Assembly (NCBI GenBank): GCA_027579435.1
Contig: JANBPK010000708.1
Coordinates: 124,001-188,000 of the forward strand
DNA from: Candolleomyces eurysporus
Lineage: Eukaryota > Basidiomycota > Agaricomycetes > Agaricales > Psathyrellaceae
DNA length: 64,000 nucleotides
Reading direction: 5' to 3'
Shown here: one piece after another, positions 22,379-33,559 of the stretch
Position numbering within the stretch: position 1 is the first letter of the stretch
Layout of the letters: every line of letters begins with the position of its first letter
Position numbers and translations under genes: made by a program
Notes under the pieces: model-generated
Database searches by the model: none
The model's input: only the letters and a program-made list of their open reading frames with translations
What the model was told of the DNA's origin: nothing

Positions 22379-24783
22379 TTATCCCGAACTATCATCATCA
22401 CCGCCACCGTCTGTACCATCTCTGGACAGTTCGTACTGATCAACAGCAGAACTTTCCAGTACGCTAGGAAACATCATCAGACTCGCCAGAATTGCACGGT
22501 GAAAGAAGACATTGTTACCTTTGCAATGCTCCCTGATCAACAGGAGGACTAGATCCATCCCCAACCATAACTTTCACTCCTTTGCTAGGCACGCCTGCCG
22601 CGATGACGTGCAGCCATCCTGGTCCCGGAGGATAGATGCTACCGTCAGGAGGCGCCTCGATCCTGAGATTGCTGCTGCTTCCATCCCTCGAGCAACGCAA
22701 GTACACCATTCGCGAACTGGCATGAACAGAATGTGTAACAAAGCCGAAGTCCATGATCGCAACTGAGCAAATGGGTGTGACAGAGTCAGTGAACGAAGAT
22801 ACCATGTCAGTCAAGAAACTCACCCTTGATATCAGTAACATCTGGTGGTAGCTTCGTCTGAATTGTCGCTGTACTCCCGAACTGAAGGTGCAGGGGAGTT
22901 TTGACAATTTCCGGCCGTGCTGTCTGCAACCACGGCGGGCTCAACCACTCGACCCGATACTCTGTACCATATGCCTCCTCGCTCCTATCAAGATTCGGAT
23001 TGCTCCCAGCAATCATGATATCCCCTCGCGGCGTCAAGCTGGCCACACTATGGTACAGCCGTGGAATATCGCTAGTAGGCATGCCATCCGAAGAGAACCT
23101 GCTCCCAGACGGCTTCGAAGGGGAATACAGAACCGGGGTCAGGGCCGGGTGATCTGCGTTAGACGCCCCAATCTGCCCACGAACATTTCCATAGCCAGCG
23201 ATCCCAGACTCCGCACCATTCACAATGAGTACGTCGCCAGTGGGGAGTAAGACTGCGTCTGCCATGATTCTCGGTTGGGGCATGTTTTCAACCTGCCAGC
23301 CAGACTGGATACCCTCGTCAGACAGAACCATCCGGGAGCATTGGGAAGAGGCCGGTTCCTGCGACGATATGTCGTAGCCAGCACGAGTGTCGTCAATCGC
23401 AGACCCTCCACAGATCAAAACTTCCGGTGTGTAGTCGTTGTCCGGCGTGAGGGGAAGCAGGACGCCAGTGCCAGTCATTGGGTAACTGATGCGCACGCCG
23501 TTCGGTATTTTGGGCAGTCTCTGCTCGGTGTCCGTTTCCCAGTCGTAGATCATAGCGTCTTGATTGGCCGCAATGAAGACTGCCCCGCTCGGAAGAGAAA
23601 AGGCGATTGGAAAGAGATTAGCGTTGAGCGTGTCTATGAGGAAGGGTAGCTGAATAGGGAGTCCGTTCGAGCCATGGATATCCTTCGGCGGGTAGTATTC
23701 GATAGTAGGATTGTTGACCGTAGCATTGTTCATCCACCCGCCCTTCTTGGAGCCGCCAATGATCATGGCGCTTCCGTCGTTGATGCGGATAACTGTGTCG
23801 TACCACCGGGGGCTAGCTGTCCTGATGCGGTCGTGGTTTTCGTACATGTCGCAGCCATCAACATTAGGCGTGTTGCAAGGGTTGAAGATGCGAATTGCCT
23901 GGAGGCCGTCTAGATCACCGAAGTCCGCCGAAGAGGTGTGGTCCTCAACTACCGGGTTCCCGCCGACGTTGATAAGAGTCCCATTCCGAAGGAATGCGCC
24001 ACCCGCGCAGAAGGAGTTGGACTGCATATCGAGAGGCTTGACGGCGTGGGTGTTGAGATTGTACAAGGCTCCCCAGGCAGGGTGGCCATTGATGTCGAGA
24101 GGATTATGTTCCACTTTGTCAACGACCAGGGCATGCGAGGGCGAAATGATGACCAGTTGCATTGCACCAACTCCTGACGAACCCTCTTGCCGTAGGGTCC
24201 ATTGGGGCGATTCCGCAAGTCTTTTCCCCAAGTGTTGATCCACGCGAATGGTGGGATGGGCTCTGGCTTTCCCGCCATGAGTGACGACAAATGCATCTAC
24301 GTCAACAAGATGGCCTCGAGCGCCGCCTGCATTGACGATTTTGAGCGTGTGTGGGCCAAAAGGAAGATCGTACTTGGAATAGAGTCGTTGCTGCCGCAGT
24401 GTCTTTGTGGAGTCCTTCCAAACTTCGACGTTCTTCATGTACTTCCCGTCGATGTAGACTTCTGCAGTTCCATGTCGGTCATCGCGATTTCCAAACCATT
24501 CAATACCAGTGCCAGTGAAGGAGAACGTAACCGACGCGTTTGCCTGAGACGAGGACCGAAACGACCGGTGTACCGAGTTACTTGAGAAGCGCTGTGTCCA
24601 ATCTCCAGAGTACAAGACAAAGGGAGAGCTAGAATCATAGCTTTTGGCGCCTAGTGGGACGTAGTAAGGAGTGAATAAGGCGTTCGTTTTCTGCGATCCA
24701 GGCAGGACCAATCCATTCCACGCAGATTCCCGCGCGAGGGCGAAAGGAATGCAGATATAAAGGAGAGAGTACACAAAGAGCAT
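22379..24783 (-). CDS. Glyoxal-oxidase-type copper radical oxidase with N-terminal extra module
   Basis: Secreted enzyme of the AA5 class that oxidises small aldehydes to acids and makes H2O2 for peroxidases in wood decay. Residues 1-17 form a signal peptide (MLFVYSLLYICIPFALA). Residues about 20-170 form an added beta-rich module (VLYSGDWTQRF, WFGNRDDRHGTAEVYIDGKY). The kelch-like catalytic domain follows. Predicted copper/radical residues by alignment with galactose oxidase are Cys259 (NSFCAGG), Tyr328 (RWYDT), Tyr577-His578 (RLYHSV) and a C-terminal His in FVTHSVHASS. The first exon runs 24783 to about 22825; GATATCAAGG/gtgagt joins to VAIMDFGFVTHSV. A second intron (GTAACA to TTTCCTAG) gives a Gly/Asp-rich end, stop 22379. 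All five ligands are present. Confidence 0.88.
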
Positions 24784-25280
24784 AAGAAAATGGAAGCTAA
24801 AGGAGCGGGGAGAGGTTTATCGAGCCAGAAGGAGAGGAAGGGGGTGGACCAAGGGAAATGACGATCAAGAATGAATCCCGCCAGTGCCATTGTCGCTGCA
24901 AGATCGATCGGCGGACACAATGCTTTTGTCACGCGTATTTCAGCTTGCTACCTTTCCGGTGTTCCAGCCTATTTATTTCGCCCATAGATTGTGCTTCGGT
25001 CTCGCCGAAGGTCGATCGACAAAGCTAGCCACAAAATACCAGTCAGTTGTCGCCAGTACTCGGGTAATTTTCATAGTGAGAAGGTCGTTTTTCCCATTCC
25101 AAATTTATCACATATTCGGTTGTTTGAGATGCTGAGGTCGCTGAAATCGCGGGACGGTCGCAGTGTTGGTGGTAGAAAACCAACCTCCGAGTAGTCGTTG
25201 CTCTTGCAGCATCAGACCGGCCCGGACTTGATCCGGGGCAAGGTCAAATCAAAATTTGTGGTTTGGTGGAGATCTCCTTC
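24784..25280. promoter_or_regulatory. Divergent promoter region, glyoxal oxidase / RCL1
   Basis: About 500 bases between two divergent genes. No exon was recognised. It should carry both promoters; no clear TATA box near either start was assigned. Confidence 0.45.
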
Positions 25281-26807
25281 ATGGCTCAACCCAGCTCGGT
25301 CGTGCACTTCAGTGGCCATGAACACTTCAGAAATCGACTCGTTCTCTCTATAGTAAGCGGGAGACATGTAAATATTGACAAAATTCGTTCAGACGACAAA
25401 AATCCCGGTCTGAGAGGTACGAAATATTCTGCGTGTTGAACCGAACCGTATGCTGAACTTGGGTATAACAGACTTCGAAGTCAGCCTTCTACGGTTACTA
25501 GAGAAGGTAACCAATGGAACTATCATCGAGATTTCTGTAACGGGTGCGTCTTTGACCCTTCCTGCATTTGTGCCTCAGAGTATTCAATATTCGAATCAGG
25601 TACCGCCCTCCTCCTGAAACCAGGAATCATCGCAGGCGGTTCATTGCAGCACGAGTGCCCACTCTCTCGATCGATAGGATACTTCCTTGAACCTATTATC
25701 ATGCTCGCACCTTTCGCCAAGAAACCCATAAACTTGACAATCAAAGGAATTACAACAGACGAGCACGATTTATCCGTGCGTTCTTCCTCTTCCGCCGTCT
25801 TAGACCACAACGAACAAGCAATCTGACTGTACGTCAAGTAGGCCGACCTTCTACGGACCGTCACACTACCGCACCTACAACTGTTTGGAATTTCGGATGG
25901 GCTGGAGCTCAGGGTGCGTCTCTCTCGTCTACCGTTCGGTGATTCCTCGTTTCCTCAATTTACTTCNTTTTTTAGATCAAGAAACGAGGAGCAGCGCCAA
26001 ACGGTGGAGGCGAATTACAGTTCTTATGCCCCATCGTCAAGCAGGTGAAGACCCTCAATTTCGTCGACCCAGGAAAAATCAAGAGAATTCGAGGCATCGC
26101 GTACGTCCGCCGTAAAATCATTGTTTTTGCGGTCTGTTGACGCATCCACAGGCATGCCGTCCGAGTGAACCCGCAATTCTCCAACCGAATGATTGAAGCC
26201 TCTCGCTCAGTTCTCAATCGTTACATTCCCGATATCTACCTTTACTCCGACGTTTACAAAGGAGAGGAAAGCGGAAAGTCGGTCCCGCATTTCGCCTCCG
26301 TATCCGCTGCGGTTTGCTCATATGGAAATGCTCTGCAGGTCTCCCGGGTATGCGTTGACACTTGTTGCCGAATCAACGACCACAGCACTTCACTGCTCAG
26401 AGGCTATCTCCGAGCCTGGAGTTGTACCAGAAGACATTGCCCTCAAAGCCACGCGCGGTCTGCTCTCAGAAATTGAAAAGGGAGGATGTGTGGACCGAAA
26501 ACATCAATGTCTGGTCCTGTTGATGATGGTGCTTGGGAGTGAGGATGTAGGGAGATGTAGGATGGGTGAACCTACACCAAAAACGTCAGTACGACTCTCC
26601 CCTTTTTTTTACTGGCTATAAATGAACAGATGAATGACCGACTGACTGGGTTGCGTTACTAGGATCCAGTTCCTCAGGGATACCAAGGACTTCTTCGCTA
26701 CTTCTTTCAAGATTGTCCCTGCCGACCCGACGGATCCGGAATGCAAACAGCTGTTGTATTCATGCTATGGCACTGGATATATTAATGCCAATCGGACACT
26801 TGCATAG
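25281..26807 (+). CDS. RCL1: RNA 3'-terminal phosphate cyclase-like protein Rcl1 (18S rRNA processing)
   Basis: Rcl1 acts in the small-subunit processome during early pre-rRNA cleavages. Exon 1 starts at 25281 with MAQPSSVVHFSGHEHFRNRL. Intron-spliced exons then read DFEVSLLRLLEKVTNGT, KPGIIAGGSLQHECPLSRSI, GYFLEPIIMLAPFAKKPINL, ADLLRTVTLPHLQLFGISDG, KKRGAAPNGGGELQFLCPIV, TLNFVDPGKIKRIRGIA, VNPQFSNRMIEASRSVLNRY, IPDIYLYSDVYKGEESGKS, PGYALTLVAESTT, GGCVDRKHQ, then IQFLRDTKDFFATSFKIVPA, ending GTGYINANRTLA, stop 26805-26807. At least seven short introns are present, one with an N near its acceptor. Every expected block is present in order. Confidence 0.92.
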
Positions 26808-27100
26808 ACTTTGGGCCTATTCCCTTTGGTTTGGTCTTCACCATGTATTTTATCATGATCAGATCGTATTTTCATCCTCATTAAAAAAAGATTGTAAAAT
26901 ACTAGGAAAACGTATCTCGCAGCAAGGGGGTATCTGGTAAGTAGCAGCGAAAGGTAAGAAGTACACATAAAGATACAATGGGGTAGACATGGAAGGGGCA
27001 GTGGTAGTCATAAGAAGGGAATAAAGTTATGGATACAAAGTGGGTTATGCAGAGTATCGTTCTAAAAGAATAACATTGAGTTGGGAAGAACACATATCGG
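26808..27100. other. Intergenic, convergent 3' ends
   Basis: About 290 AT-rich bases between the stops of RCL1 and the minus-strand GPI-type gene. Nothing beyond 3' UTR is recognised. Confidence 0.4.
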
Positions 27101-28145
27101 TTATACCATGGAAGATAGCAGCCAAACCATTCCGGCGATGCCCAGAAGTCCCACATTTGAATGAATACCCGACCCCAGAGATAGTGATGCTGCGCCACTG
27201 TCCACAAGCGGTACCTCGTTCCCAATCGTCGAATTCATACAATTGAGCAAAGTAGTGTCGATGTTGGTGGGGATGGGTGTGTCAGCTGCGTTTTCGTCTT
27301 CTGTGAAGACCGCAGAGTTGTTGTACCCATCTAACGAGAGTGCCACACTACTTGCACGGTAGTATTGAATCACTTGTTCAGGCAGTGGTAGGCTTTGATC
27401 AGCACCCAGGTACGGCGATGGGCTGATACCTGTTGACTGCAAGGAAGAGCTACAGTTGCCCTCGATGGATTGGATGAGAGACACTACTGTCGTGTTGTCG
27501 GCGAGGACCCGGAAGACGGTACCTTGGCTGTTGGAGGTGAAGGCGGCGGTTACTTGAGCACCGCCTGGCCGAGTGCTATTGTCCGCGCGACCGTACTAGA
27601 AAACCAGAAAGAACGTCGTTGAGGAAACAATTGGAAGATCGATCGAGGGAACACTAAGCTCACCTCTGAGTTGTGGTAGTAATGTGCTCCGCCATAGCTA
27701 CCTGCACCGACAAAGGCTACAGGCCAGAAGACGAATGGGAAACCACGGCCTGCGGTACCTCGTCCAGCGACACCAGGGTACCCACTACCGTAAGCGCTGG
27801 AGTAAGGGAGATAAAATTAGCCTGTCATATCAAAAAAGCACTTGAACTGATTAAGATATACCTGTTCCCGTAAACGTTATCTCTCGTGCCTCCTCCAGTA
27901 GTTCGTCCTGCAAATGGCTGACCAGCAGGGATAGTTGAGGTTGTCGTCGTTCCACGGCTACCCGTAGAAGTTCTGGAAGAGGTCCCTCCGGAGCTTATGC
28001 TACCAGAACTCCGGCCAGATGATGATGATCCTCCAGAACTTCTACCTCCACCTCCACCTCCACCCCTTCCACCACCTCCTCCACCTTTTCTACGCCAGAG
28101 CTTTCTTCGCTCGACTGAAGGCTCGCTGATGAATGGTACGAACAT
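27101..28145 (-). CDS. Glycine/serine-rich surface protein with C-terminal hydrophobic (GPI-type) tail
   Basis: The start at 28145 gives MFVPFISEPSVERRKLWRRK, then a Gly-rich and Ser/Gly/Thr-rich stretch (GGGGGG, SSSSGRSSGSISSGGTSS). A following exon encodes AYGSGYPGVAGRGTAGRGFP, FVFWPVAFVGAGSYGGAHYY and HNSE, then YGRADNSTRPGG. The next part has many N-glycosylation sequons (DNTTVVS, GNCSSS, NNSAVF, MNSTIG). The C-terminus SNVGLLGIAGMVWLLSSMV fits a GPI-anchor signal. The GRGFPFVFWPVA block is a conserved feature of basidiomycete secreted proteins of unknown role. There is no classical signal peptide at the start, so the true N-terminus may be in another exon. Likely cell-surface, by inference. 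Confidence 0.6.
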
Positions 28146-29068
28146 GATGATTCCGAAATGGGGTTACTGATCGTGGTTTGGGTGCGTTGAAAAGAAAGAT
28201 GCGGTGGCCTCGTCGAATGTTGTGTCTTCGACTCTTTTATAAACGATTTTCAAAGTACTGTGGAGCTACGAGCAGTGCGCTACTCCACGAAGTCGTCAGA
28301 CGAGAGGTAGTGAGAACGAGGAGGGTTCGTAATTATCCAAAACCCCACCAAAAGGCCCCGTATTATATGTACCCCAAGCGCCTTGTTTGGTTACGCTGTA
28401 GACGAAAGGCTGTGCGTCCCAATTCGCTGGGATACGGATGACATGTCAGATGCCATATGTGGAAGGGCTGTGTGTGCGAACGTGGGTTTGGCGTGCTCCC
28501 CCTCGAGGCTGGGCGCCTAGCCAAAAAAGCGCTAAGTGTCAGGACATGACTCATCTGAAAGTTCATGGCCAAGGAAAGACGGAAAACAACCCTAGAAGAG
28601 ACCTCCTGCTGCCGAATCCAACTAGAATTTAGATACAGGCCAACCCGGACGACCGCGTGTCGCAGTTTACAGCACATGCATTGATCCCTGAGCTTCGGAT
28701 GACAGATTAGTCGAAGACAACTATCGCTGTGTATCGGTGTTCAAACGTCAAGCTATACTCAACGGTTGCACATTATTCGTAGAGCATCACCTGTGCAGTA
28801 TCCAAATATCGCTCAAACATATTATATTACAGCCTCGTGCTGTCGTAGTAGTAACAATCTTTTTTGAAGGTGTTCGTAATTGGTCGTAAGAACATTGTTG
28901 GAATGAACTTCTATGATGCCGCTAGCCACTCCCAAATGGGAATGAAGAGTACGTACTTTGTCCAGCTGGTCTCCCGTAGTCGGAGGAAACGAGTTCATGT
29001 ATTGGACAGCCTCACTCTAAAAAGCTCTGCAGAAGAGTACTACTGGCGGTGAAGATCCGTAGAGATTA
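28146..29068. other. Intergenic, no recognised gene
   Basis: About 900 bases at the left border of the repeat-rich island. Short open frames on both strands show no domain, intron structure or paralogue in the window. No RNA gene was recognised. The promoter of the gene starting at 28145 should be at its left end. Confidence 0.4.
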
Positions 29069-29080
29069 GTGAATGCTAGA

Positions 29081-29205
29081 CTGCGCACCGAAGATTGCCC
29101 ACGGCTCGTTCTGGAAATAAATAGGAGAAACGCTCTTGGCCCTGCCTCGTCGCATACCCAGTTCTCAGAGCTCATTGATTTGGAAAAACTGAATCTGGAA
29201 TGCAG
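29081..29205 (+). repeat. Inverted repeat, left copy
   Basis: This segment contains AATAGGAGAAACGC, TTGGCCCTGCCTCGTC and ATACCCAG, and reappears reversed at about 33781-33870 (minus strand). The shared core is about 90 bases, with a handful of substitutions. It may be the remains of one mobile element end, or simply a dispersed repeat. Confidence 0.6.
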
Positions 29206-29460
29206 GATGGCAGCAGGACAGGGGTCTGCACTCCAATGTTACAGCCTACCATCTTGGGTAACTTCAATCGCGACTGGCCCAGGTTGCTCCAGGCTAAGCT
29301 ACGTGTACACACCATGAGGTCGCACAATGCCCAGCGAGTTAGCTTGCGGCAACATGAATACACCTCAAGGCCTGACGGATTTAGTCATGAACGTAACGTT
29401 GAATATGGAGTCCTGAACGTCCCTCACCCTATGTGCTTGCCTCACCTTGAAAACTCAGCG

Positions 29461-29880
29461 AAAGTTCGTTCAGCAACAATGAAACCATAGAAGTTGGTCA
29501 GGACGAAATCTGGCTTCTGAAGGCTATGGCTTGAGTTAGAAACCTTCTTCTCGAGAGATGCAAAGGTCATCATGGCTTGGTACAGTTCCGTGAAACGCAG
29601 CCAACCTTCAAAGTCAGCTGAAACAGGACATTATCGGAGTCATCTTGGACATCCAAAGGAAGATGGTCAACGGAATAAGTGCGATATTTCATTGAAAGGG
29701 GTGAAGTACATCACACAGGGGCATTATAATGAACGGTTCTTAGAATATTAACAGGCCAATATCCGTCAAGTTATATTCACCAAAAGGCTCCACTTCGGCA
29801 TCTGAGAATGGAAACACACACAAGAAACGAGACAACACGAGACAACCGAGAGGTGCCCTGAGTAGCGAGTGAGAAGCAAG
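29461..29880. repeat. Direct repeat unit, copy 1
   Basis: Begins near GTTCGTTCAG, then carries TCATGGCTTGGTACAG, CTGAAACAGGACATTATC, ACAGGGGCATT and GAAACGAGACAAC. The same landmarks recur in the same order at 29881-30230 and 34345-34745. No convincing coding frame is seen. It lies downstream of the pseudogene on the minus strand, as the third copy lies downstream of the intact gene. Confidence 0.65.
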
Positions 29881-30230
29881 CAACACCTTCTTGAGAGGTG
29901 TAAAGGTCATCATGGCTTGGTCCGGCTCCATGACACGCAGCCAACTTTGAAGTAAGCTGAAACAGGACATCATTGGATTCACTTGGACAGCCAAAGGGGA
30001 ATGGTCGCATTATTTAATTAGCCGGGAAAGTGAGGTATATAGCACAGGGGCATTTAACGCGTCTAGAACGGTTATTAGAACATCGGCAGGCCAACGTCGG
30101 GACTAAACTACTCACCGAAAGACACCACTTCGCCATCAAGGGATTAAGAAGGGAGAAACTATGAAACACAGAAGAAACGAGGCAACCAAGAGGCTCAGCT
30201 GCCGGTGAAGAGCAAGCAGCGCAATGGAGA
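29881..30230. repeat. Direct repeat unit, copy 2 (tandem to copy 1)
   Basis: The same landmark order as the preceding unit (TCATGGCTTGG, CTGAAACAGGACATCATT, CACAGGGGCATTTAACGCG, TCTAGAACGG, GAAACGAGGCAAC). It matches the 34.4-34.7 kb copy better than copy 1 does. It directly abuts the pseudogene. Confidence 0.65.
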
Positions 30231-31140
30231 GGCTATCAGATTTGAAGAGCTTGCTGATCGGGTCCTAAATGTGCTTCTCAAAGGAGATCTTTGACTCTTT
30301 GCTGTCCTTCTCCATCGTTTGGCTGTACTCCTCCAGTTAAGCTATAGTGGGTTCCACTTGAGCAGGCGTGTCTTAGATTTTTCCGTTATCACCGAGTCGG
30401 CTACGAGACGCAGACGTATAACGCAATCAGCGAAGGCCTTTCAACCTCATGTACTAATAGACCGAGAGGCGATATACCAATTTCGTTCATATTTTTCTCC
30501 AGATCCAGCCATGGATAATCCCGAAAGGTATACTCAACCGTTCCTTACAAGACAGAGTGATGTGAACAACATACAAAGGATGTATTCCAGCTTTACGCGA
30601 GTTTTCTCGTAAGCATCGGTTGTTACTTGGCGAGAGCAGCCTCCAGGTCTTGCAAATGTCAGAATTTAAAGCCCTTTCCGTAGGTGAAGTCGACGCATTC
30701 GTCGAGCACCTTGTCCAGGGCGTTAAAATGACGCGTAGCAGGCTCAAAGACATGATCTATCTCTTGTTGCTTTTGCTCGGCTCCCTGTGGCTCGAACGGG
30801 GCATGAAGAGAGCTTGAACGAGGAAATCAAGCCCATCTTAGTCCCATCCTCTGGGGATCATGTGGGATGAAAGCGGGAGGAGAAGGAGCGTGGTCAGTTG
30901 GCAGCCTTCGGCCCATGGAAAAAGAAGAGAAGTGGGTGGCACCACATACCCCTCTTCATAGAGAAGTGATTGCTCGGTGTCCTAAGTGAAAAGCGGGTCT
31001 GAGTCGTCGCTAGCATTCGAGCGAGCCTCAAAGTCGTCCTGACTCTGTCGGCCTTCTTCTTGGTGAAAAGGGACGTAGTTTAACAGCGTCTTATCATCCG
31101 GATTGAGCTCGTGGGAGAGCCAGGGACGCGATTGCATGAG
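30231..31140 (-). pseudogene. Dead duplicate of the coiled-coil-type gene at 34754-35910
   Basis: On the minus strand this follows the gene at 34.75-35.9 kb exon by exon, including its internal intron. Conserved landmarks are the LINKLHV-like end at about 30240, the AEVQ/ERTIAKLE region and the EQSLLY segment. A TGG codon of the intact gene (TWDTEQSLLY) has become TAG (plus-strand CTA at 30982-30984). Several indels also break the frame, and the 5' exon with the start is absent. It is therefore non-functional. Confidence 0.7.
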
Positions 31141-31154
31141 CAGAGTAGAATGGC

Positions 31155-31911
31155 ACACTCTGCGAACAACTCGCAGTTCAACAGTCGTTCCAAATTCTGT
31201 ACCAAAGTCGGATTACGACCGAAAGGGCAGTGTTCTGTAGGTCTCATTTCCGAACGGCCGATGACGATAAGGAAAAGGGACTCCATTATTTGAATCCATC
31301 AGAAGGGCAGAAACAGTGGCGGACAAGCTAACAAACCTTCATTTGCCATAGATCAGAGATTTAATTCTTCCTCTCGTGCTCGAGCGAGTCGAGCAGCTCG
31401 GTAGGAGCCTGTGCCTTGACCATATGCAAACCGCGCAGTGCGAAATGGCAAGGTCTAGTCACGCTCCCCATCCTCGAGTATCATAGAAGCCAATAGTAAA
31501 TCTTTATTTAGCTTTCACTCCGAGGTTGGCGGAATGGTTTTCTTGTCAAAGGTATACGTACCGTTTGCCGCTGCTGTACATGTTTGCAAACAAGTTTAGG
31601 TCTTAAAAGACTGTTTCTGAGTCTCGAACTATAGTATATCCCTAAAAAACGGTATCCTAGCTGGCGGAGGTTTGATCTAATGTACTATGAGTGGTTTTTG
31701 GTATTTTATGTCAAATCAAGGGAAATGAATCTGCATAACTAGAGACAACTACTTGACCAGTGGAGAGAACGTTAAACTGACACCGCGATGATGAGCAGGT
31801 AACATAGATTCAATACTAGACACGGTGGAAGTCGAAGTAATGGACGGGAACCCGGAAGGGAATGGGACGTGTATATAGCATCATACCTGAGGTATTGAGA
31901 ACTTTATGCAC
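31155..31911. other. Gene-free stretch
   Basis: About 750 bases without recognised exons, RNA genes or further copies of the island repeats. It is AT-richer toward 31500-31800. Confidence 0.4.
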
Positions 31912-32517
31912 CTACTCATGCTCAGACAGGGGATGTTGCGATCGGTACAGCTGGCGCTTTGCCTTCACGGGCGGGCCATGATAAGTGTTCACGTCTCCCA
32001 TAACAAAGTTGTTGTAGATAGGGCCTCTACTGCGCCGCTGGTAAAATGTTCCTTTGGGCATTGGGACCTCGCGCAGCCTCTCGAGGAGAGCGAGAATATC
32101 TCGCGTCCCATCGGATGCCGGTTGGCGCGCTCCGTAACGGACGTGGTTGATGTTGCCAAAGATAGGGCCATTGTGAACGGCTCTACGACAGTCGTCCTGT
32201 ATATAAGTCGGGCCGCCAGAGGAATCCCGACATTGATCGTCATGTTCCTGGTCTGTGGGGGAGGCCATGATGACCTGGGGTCTGTCTGAGGCGACGTTGC
32301 CAAATATAGGACCATTGTGAATGACTGGGCGACTCTGCGCACACGCCGGGTCGGCGGTGGAGTCGGGATATTGTTCTTCATCTTCCTGGTCCAAGGAGAC
32401 GTTGCCGAAGATGGGGCCATTATGGATGGCTGAGTGACTGTCATCCTGCACATACGTCGGGTCGGCTGTGGAATTGGGGTATTGATCTCCATGTTTCTGA
32501 TCTGTGAGGGAGGTCAT
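31912..32517 (-). CDS. Small protein with repeated HNGPIFGN motif (unknown function)
   Basis: Single open frame of 201 residues starting at 32517. Three imperfect protein repeats each end in the same motif: AIHNGPIFGNV at 30-40, VIHNGPIFGNV at 65-75 and AVHNGPIFGNI at 113-123. Each is preceded by versions of DQYPxSTADPTY and QDD. A fourth variant is GPIYNNFVMGDVNTYHGPP at 165-183, near the basic C-terminus. A short predicted helix (DILALLERLREV) lies between repeats 3 and 4. No known domain is recognised. Alternating hydrophobic and Asn/Gly residues recall the short amyloid-forming motifs of fungal signalling proteins, but that is only inference. It could also be one exon of a larger gene. 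Confidence 0.45.
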   Translation of the reverse strand: MTSLTDQKHGDQYPNSTADPTYVQDDSHSAIHNGPIFGNVSLDQEDEEQYPDSTADPACAQSRPVIHNGPIFGNVASDRPQVIMASPTDQEHDDQCRDSSGGPTYIQDDCRRAVHNGPIFGNINHVRYGARQPASDGTRDILALLERLREVPMPKGTFYQRRSRGPIYNNFVMGDVNTYHGPPVKAKRQLYRSQHPLSEHE

Positions 32518-32802
32518 GATGACTTGGGCAAGCCTGTCTGAGGAGAAATCGGAATGGACTGCAAAGGATAGATGGAAGAAGAAGGGGAGAACAGTTTTGC
32601 CAAACTACGACATGCGGTTGCTCGTCAACTTGAAAGCATTCAGTATCTCAAGGCACTAGTTTATATGTGTTGACACTGACACGCGTGGTTTTCCGTCGAG
32701 CATCTAGTTCGAACTGGCTTGCAGACGTCCGGTTTAGCATCGGCTATGGAAGATCTCTTGAATGCCTTAAAACAGCCCATGGCATAGGCGCTGTTTGGGC
32801 GC

Positions 32803-33366
32803 TTGACCTCGAACCGGTTGACAATTGATGATTTGATGCAGACGTCATTGATCGACGGGAGAAGGTTTTACAGCTCTCCATTATATGCCCTGTGTCGGGG
32901 AAAGTCTACTCCATTCAAAGGACTCAATCTTCTGGGCGTCCTTACAGACTGGGACTGTTTTGCGCGGCGAAAAAATGTTCCGTCCGATATAAACCCCTTT
33001 GCCAAATCACTGTACGAACAGCAGGTGTGCAGATCTTATAAACTTTCGCCAAAGTCAGGCATTTTCAGCGGGGTCTCTGAGATTATAAACCCGTACGTTG
33101 ATATGCTCATTGCACACAGGTGCATGTGTACTTTGAACCGCAAAATTCCTTTTTCAGAACATCGAACAGAATCTGTAGTGAAATCACCGACAGGCAAGCA
33201 GACACAGTGCACCCCAGTTTTGATCCAAACAACGCTCGCCCCGGCTCCCTTTCTCTCGATGGAGGATTTATATCTCATTGGAGTCAGCGGCCCTAGAAAC
33301 GTCCTCGATCTTCGGCACCTTTCCGCGCCCACACAGGGCCAACCACCATTCGGCGTCTTGGCATGA
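32803..33366 (+). CDS. Open frame of unknown nature (187 residues)
   Basis: Longest open frame of this gene-poor interval, MTSNRLTIDDLMQTSLIDGR onward. It has no recognised domain and no paralogue in the window. It has no clear intron. An antisense frame overlaps it. It is listed only because it is long and uninterrupted; it may be fortuitous or a relic. Confidence 0.2.
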   Translation: MTSNRLTIDDLMQTSLIDGRRFYSSPLYALCRGKSTPFKGLNLLGVLTDWDCFARRKNVPSDINPFAKSLYEQQVCRSYKLSPKSGIFSGVSEIINPYVDMLIAHRCMCTLNRKIPFSEHRTESVVKSPTGKQTQCTPVLIQTTLAPAPFLSMEDLYLIGVSGPRNVLDLRHLSAPTQGQPPFGVLA

Positions 33367-33541
33367 CTAGCCGACACACCCCGCGACGCCGCACCCCAAC
33401 TCAACCGGGATCTCTTTGTTCTTTCTCCTATCGGTTACATTTCGTGTTCTCTTATCACGCTATTCCAAAGCGGGGAGTATCTAGCTCTCTTTGAGCGGTT
33501 GGATAAATTGTCCCCGTTTCGAGGTTCGAATTCATTGGGCA

Positions 33542-33559
33542 ATGAGCGCTAGCGCTCAT
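33542..33559. repeat. 18-bp perfect palindrome
   Basis: ATGAGCGCTAGCGCTCAT reads the same on both strands. It lies in non-coding DNA of the repeat-rich island. Role unknown; it may be a protein-binding site or chance. Confidence 0.5.

Noticed and set aside
22888..24585. Several open frames on + (up to 175 residues)
   Set aside because: They are antisense shadows of the glyoxal oxidase exon, which has full family motifs on the other strand.
27825..28145. Gly-rich open frame as a stand-alone low-complexity artefact
   Set aside because: Splicing it to the next exons gives a coherent surface protein with a conserved GRGFPFVFWPVA block and a GPI-type tail.
29740..30010. Open frames inside the direct repeat units as genes
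   Set aside because: The frames are not kept between the three repeat copies, so they are not under coding constraint.
32795..32825. Second B-box-like word on the minus strand (GGTTCGAGGTC)
   Set aside because: It does not fit the box at its last positions, and no cloverleaf can be drawn around it.
33495..33545. tRNA-like B-box (GGTTCGAATTC)
   Set aside because: The flanking bases do not form T-arm or acceptor stems, and no A-box lies at a suitable distance upstream.
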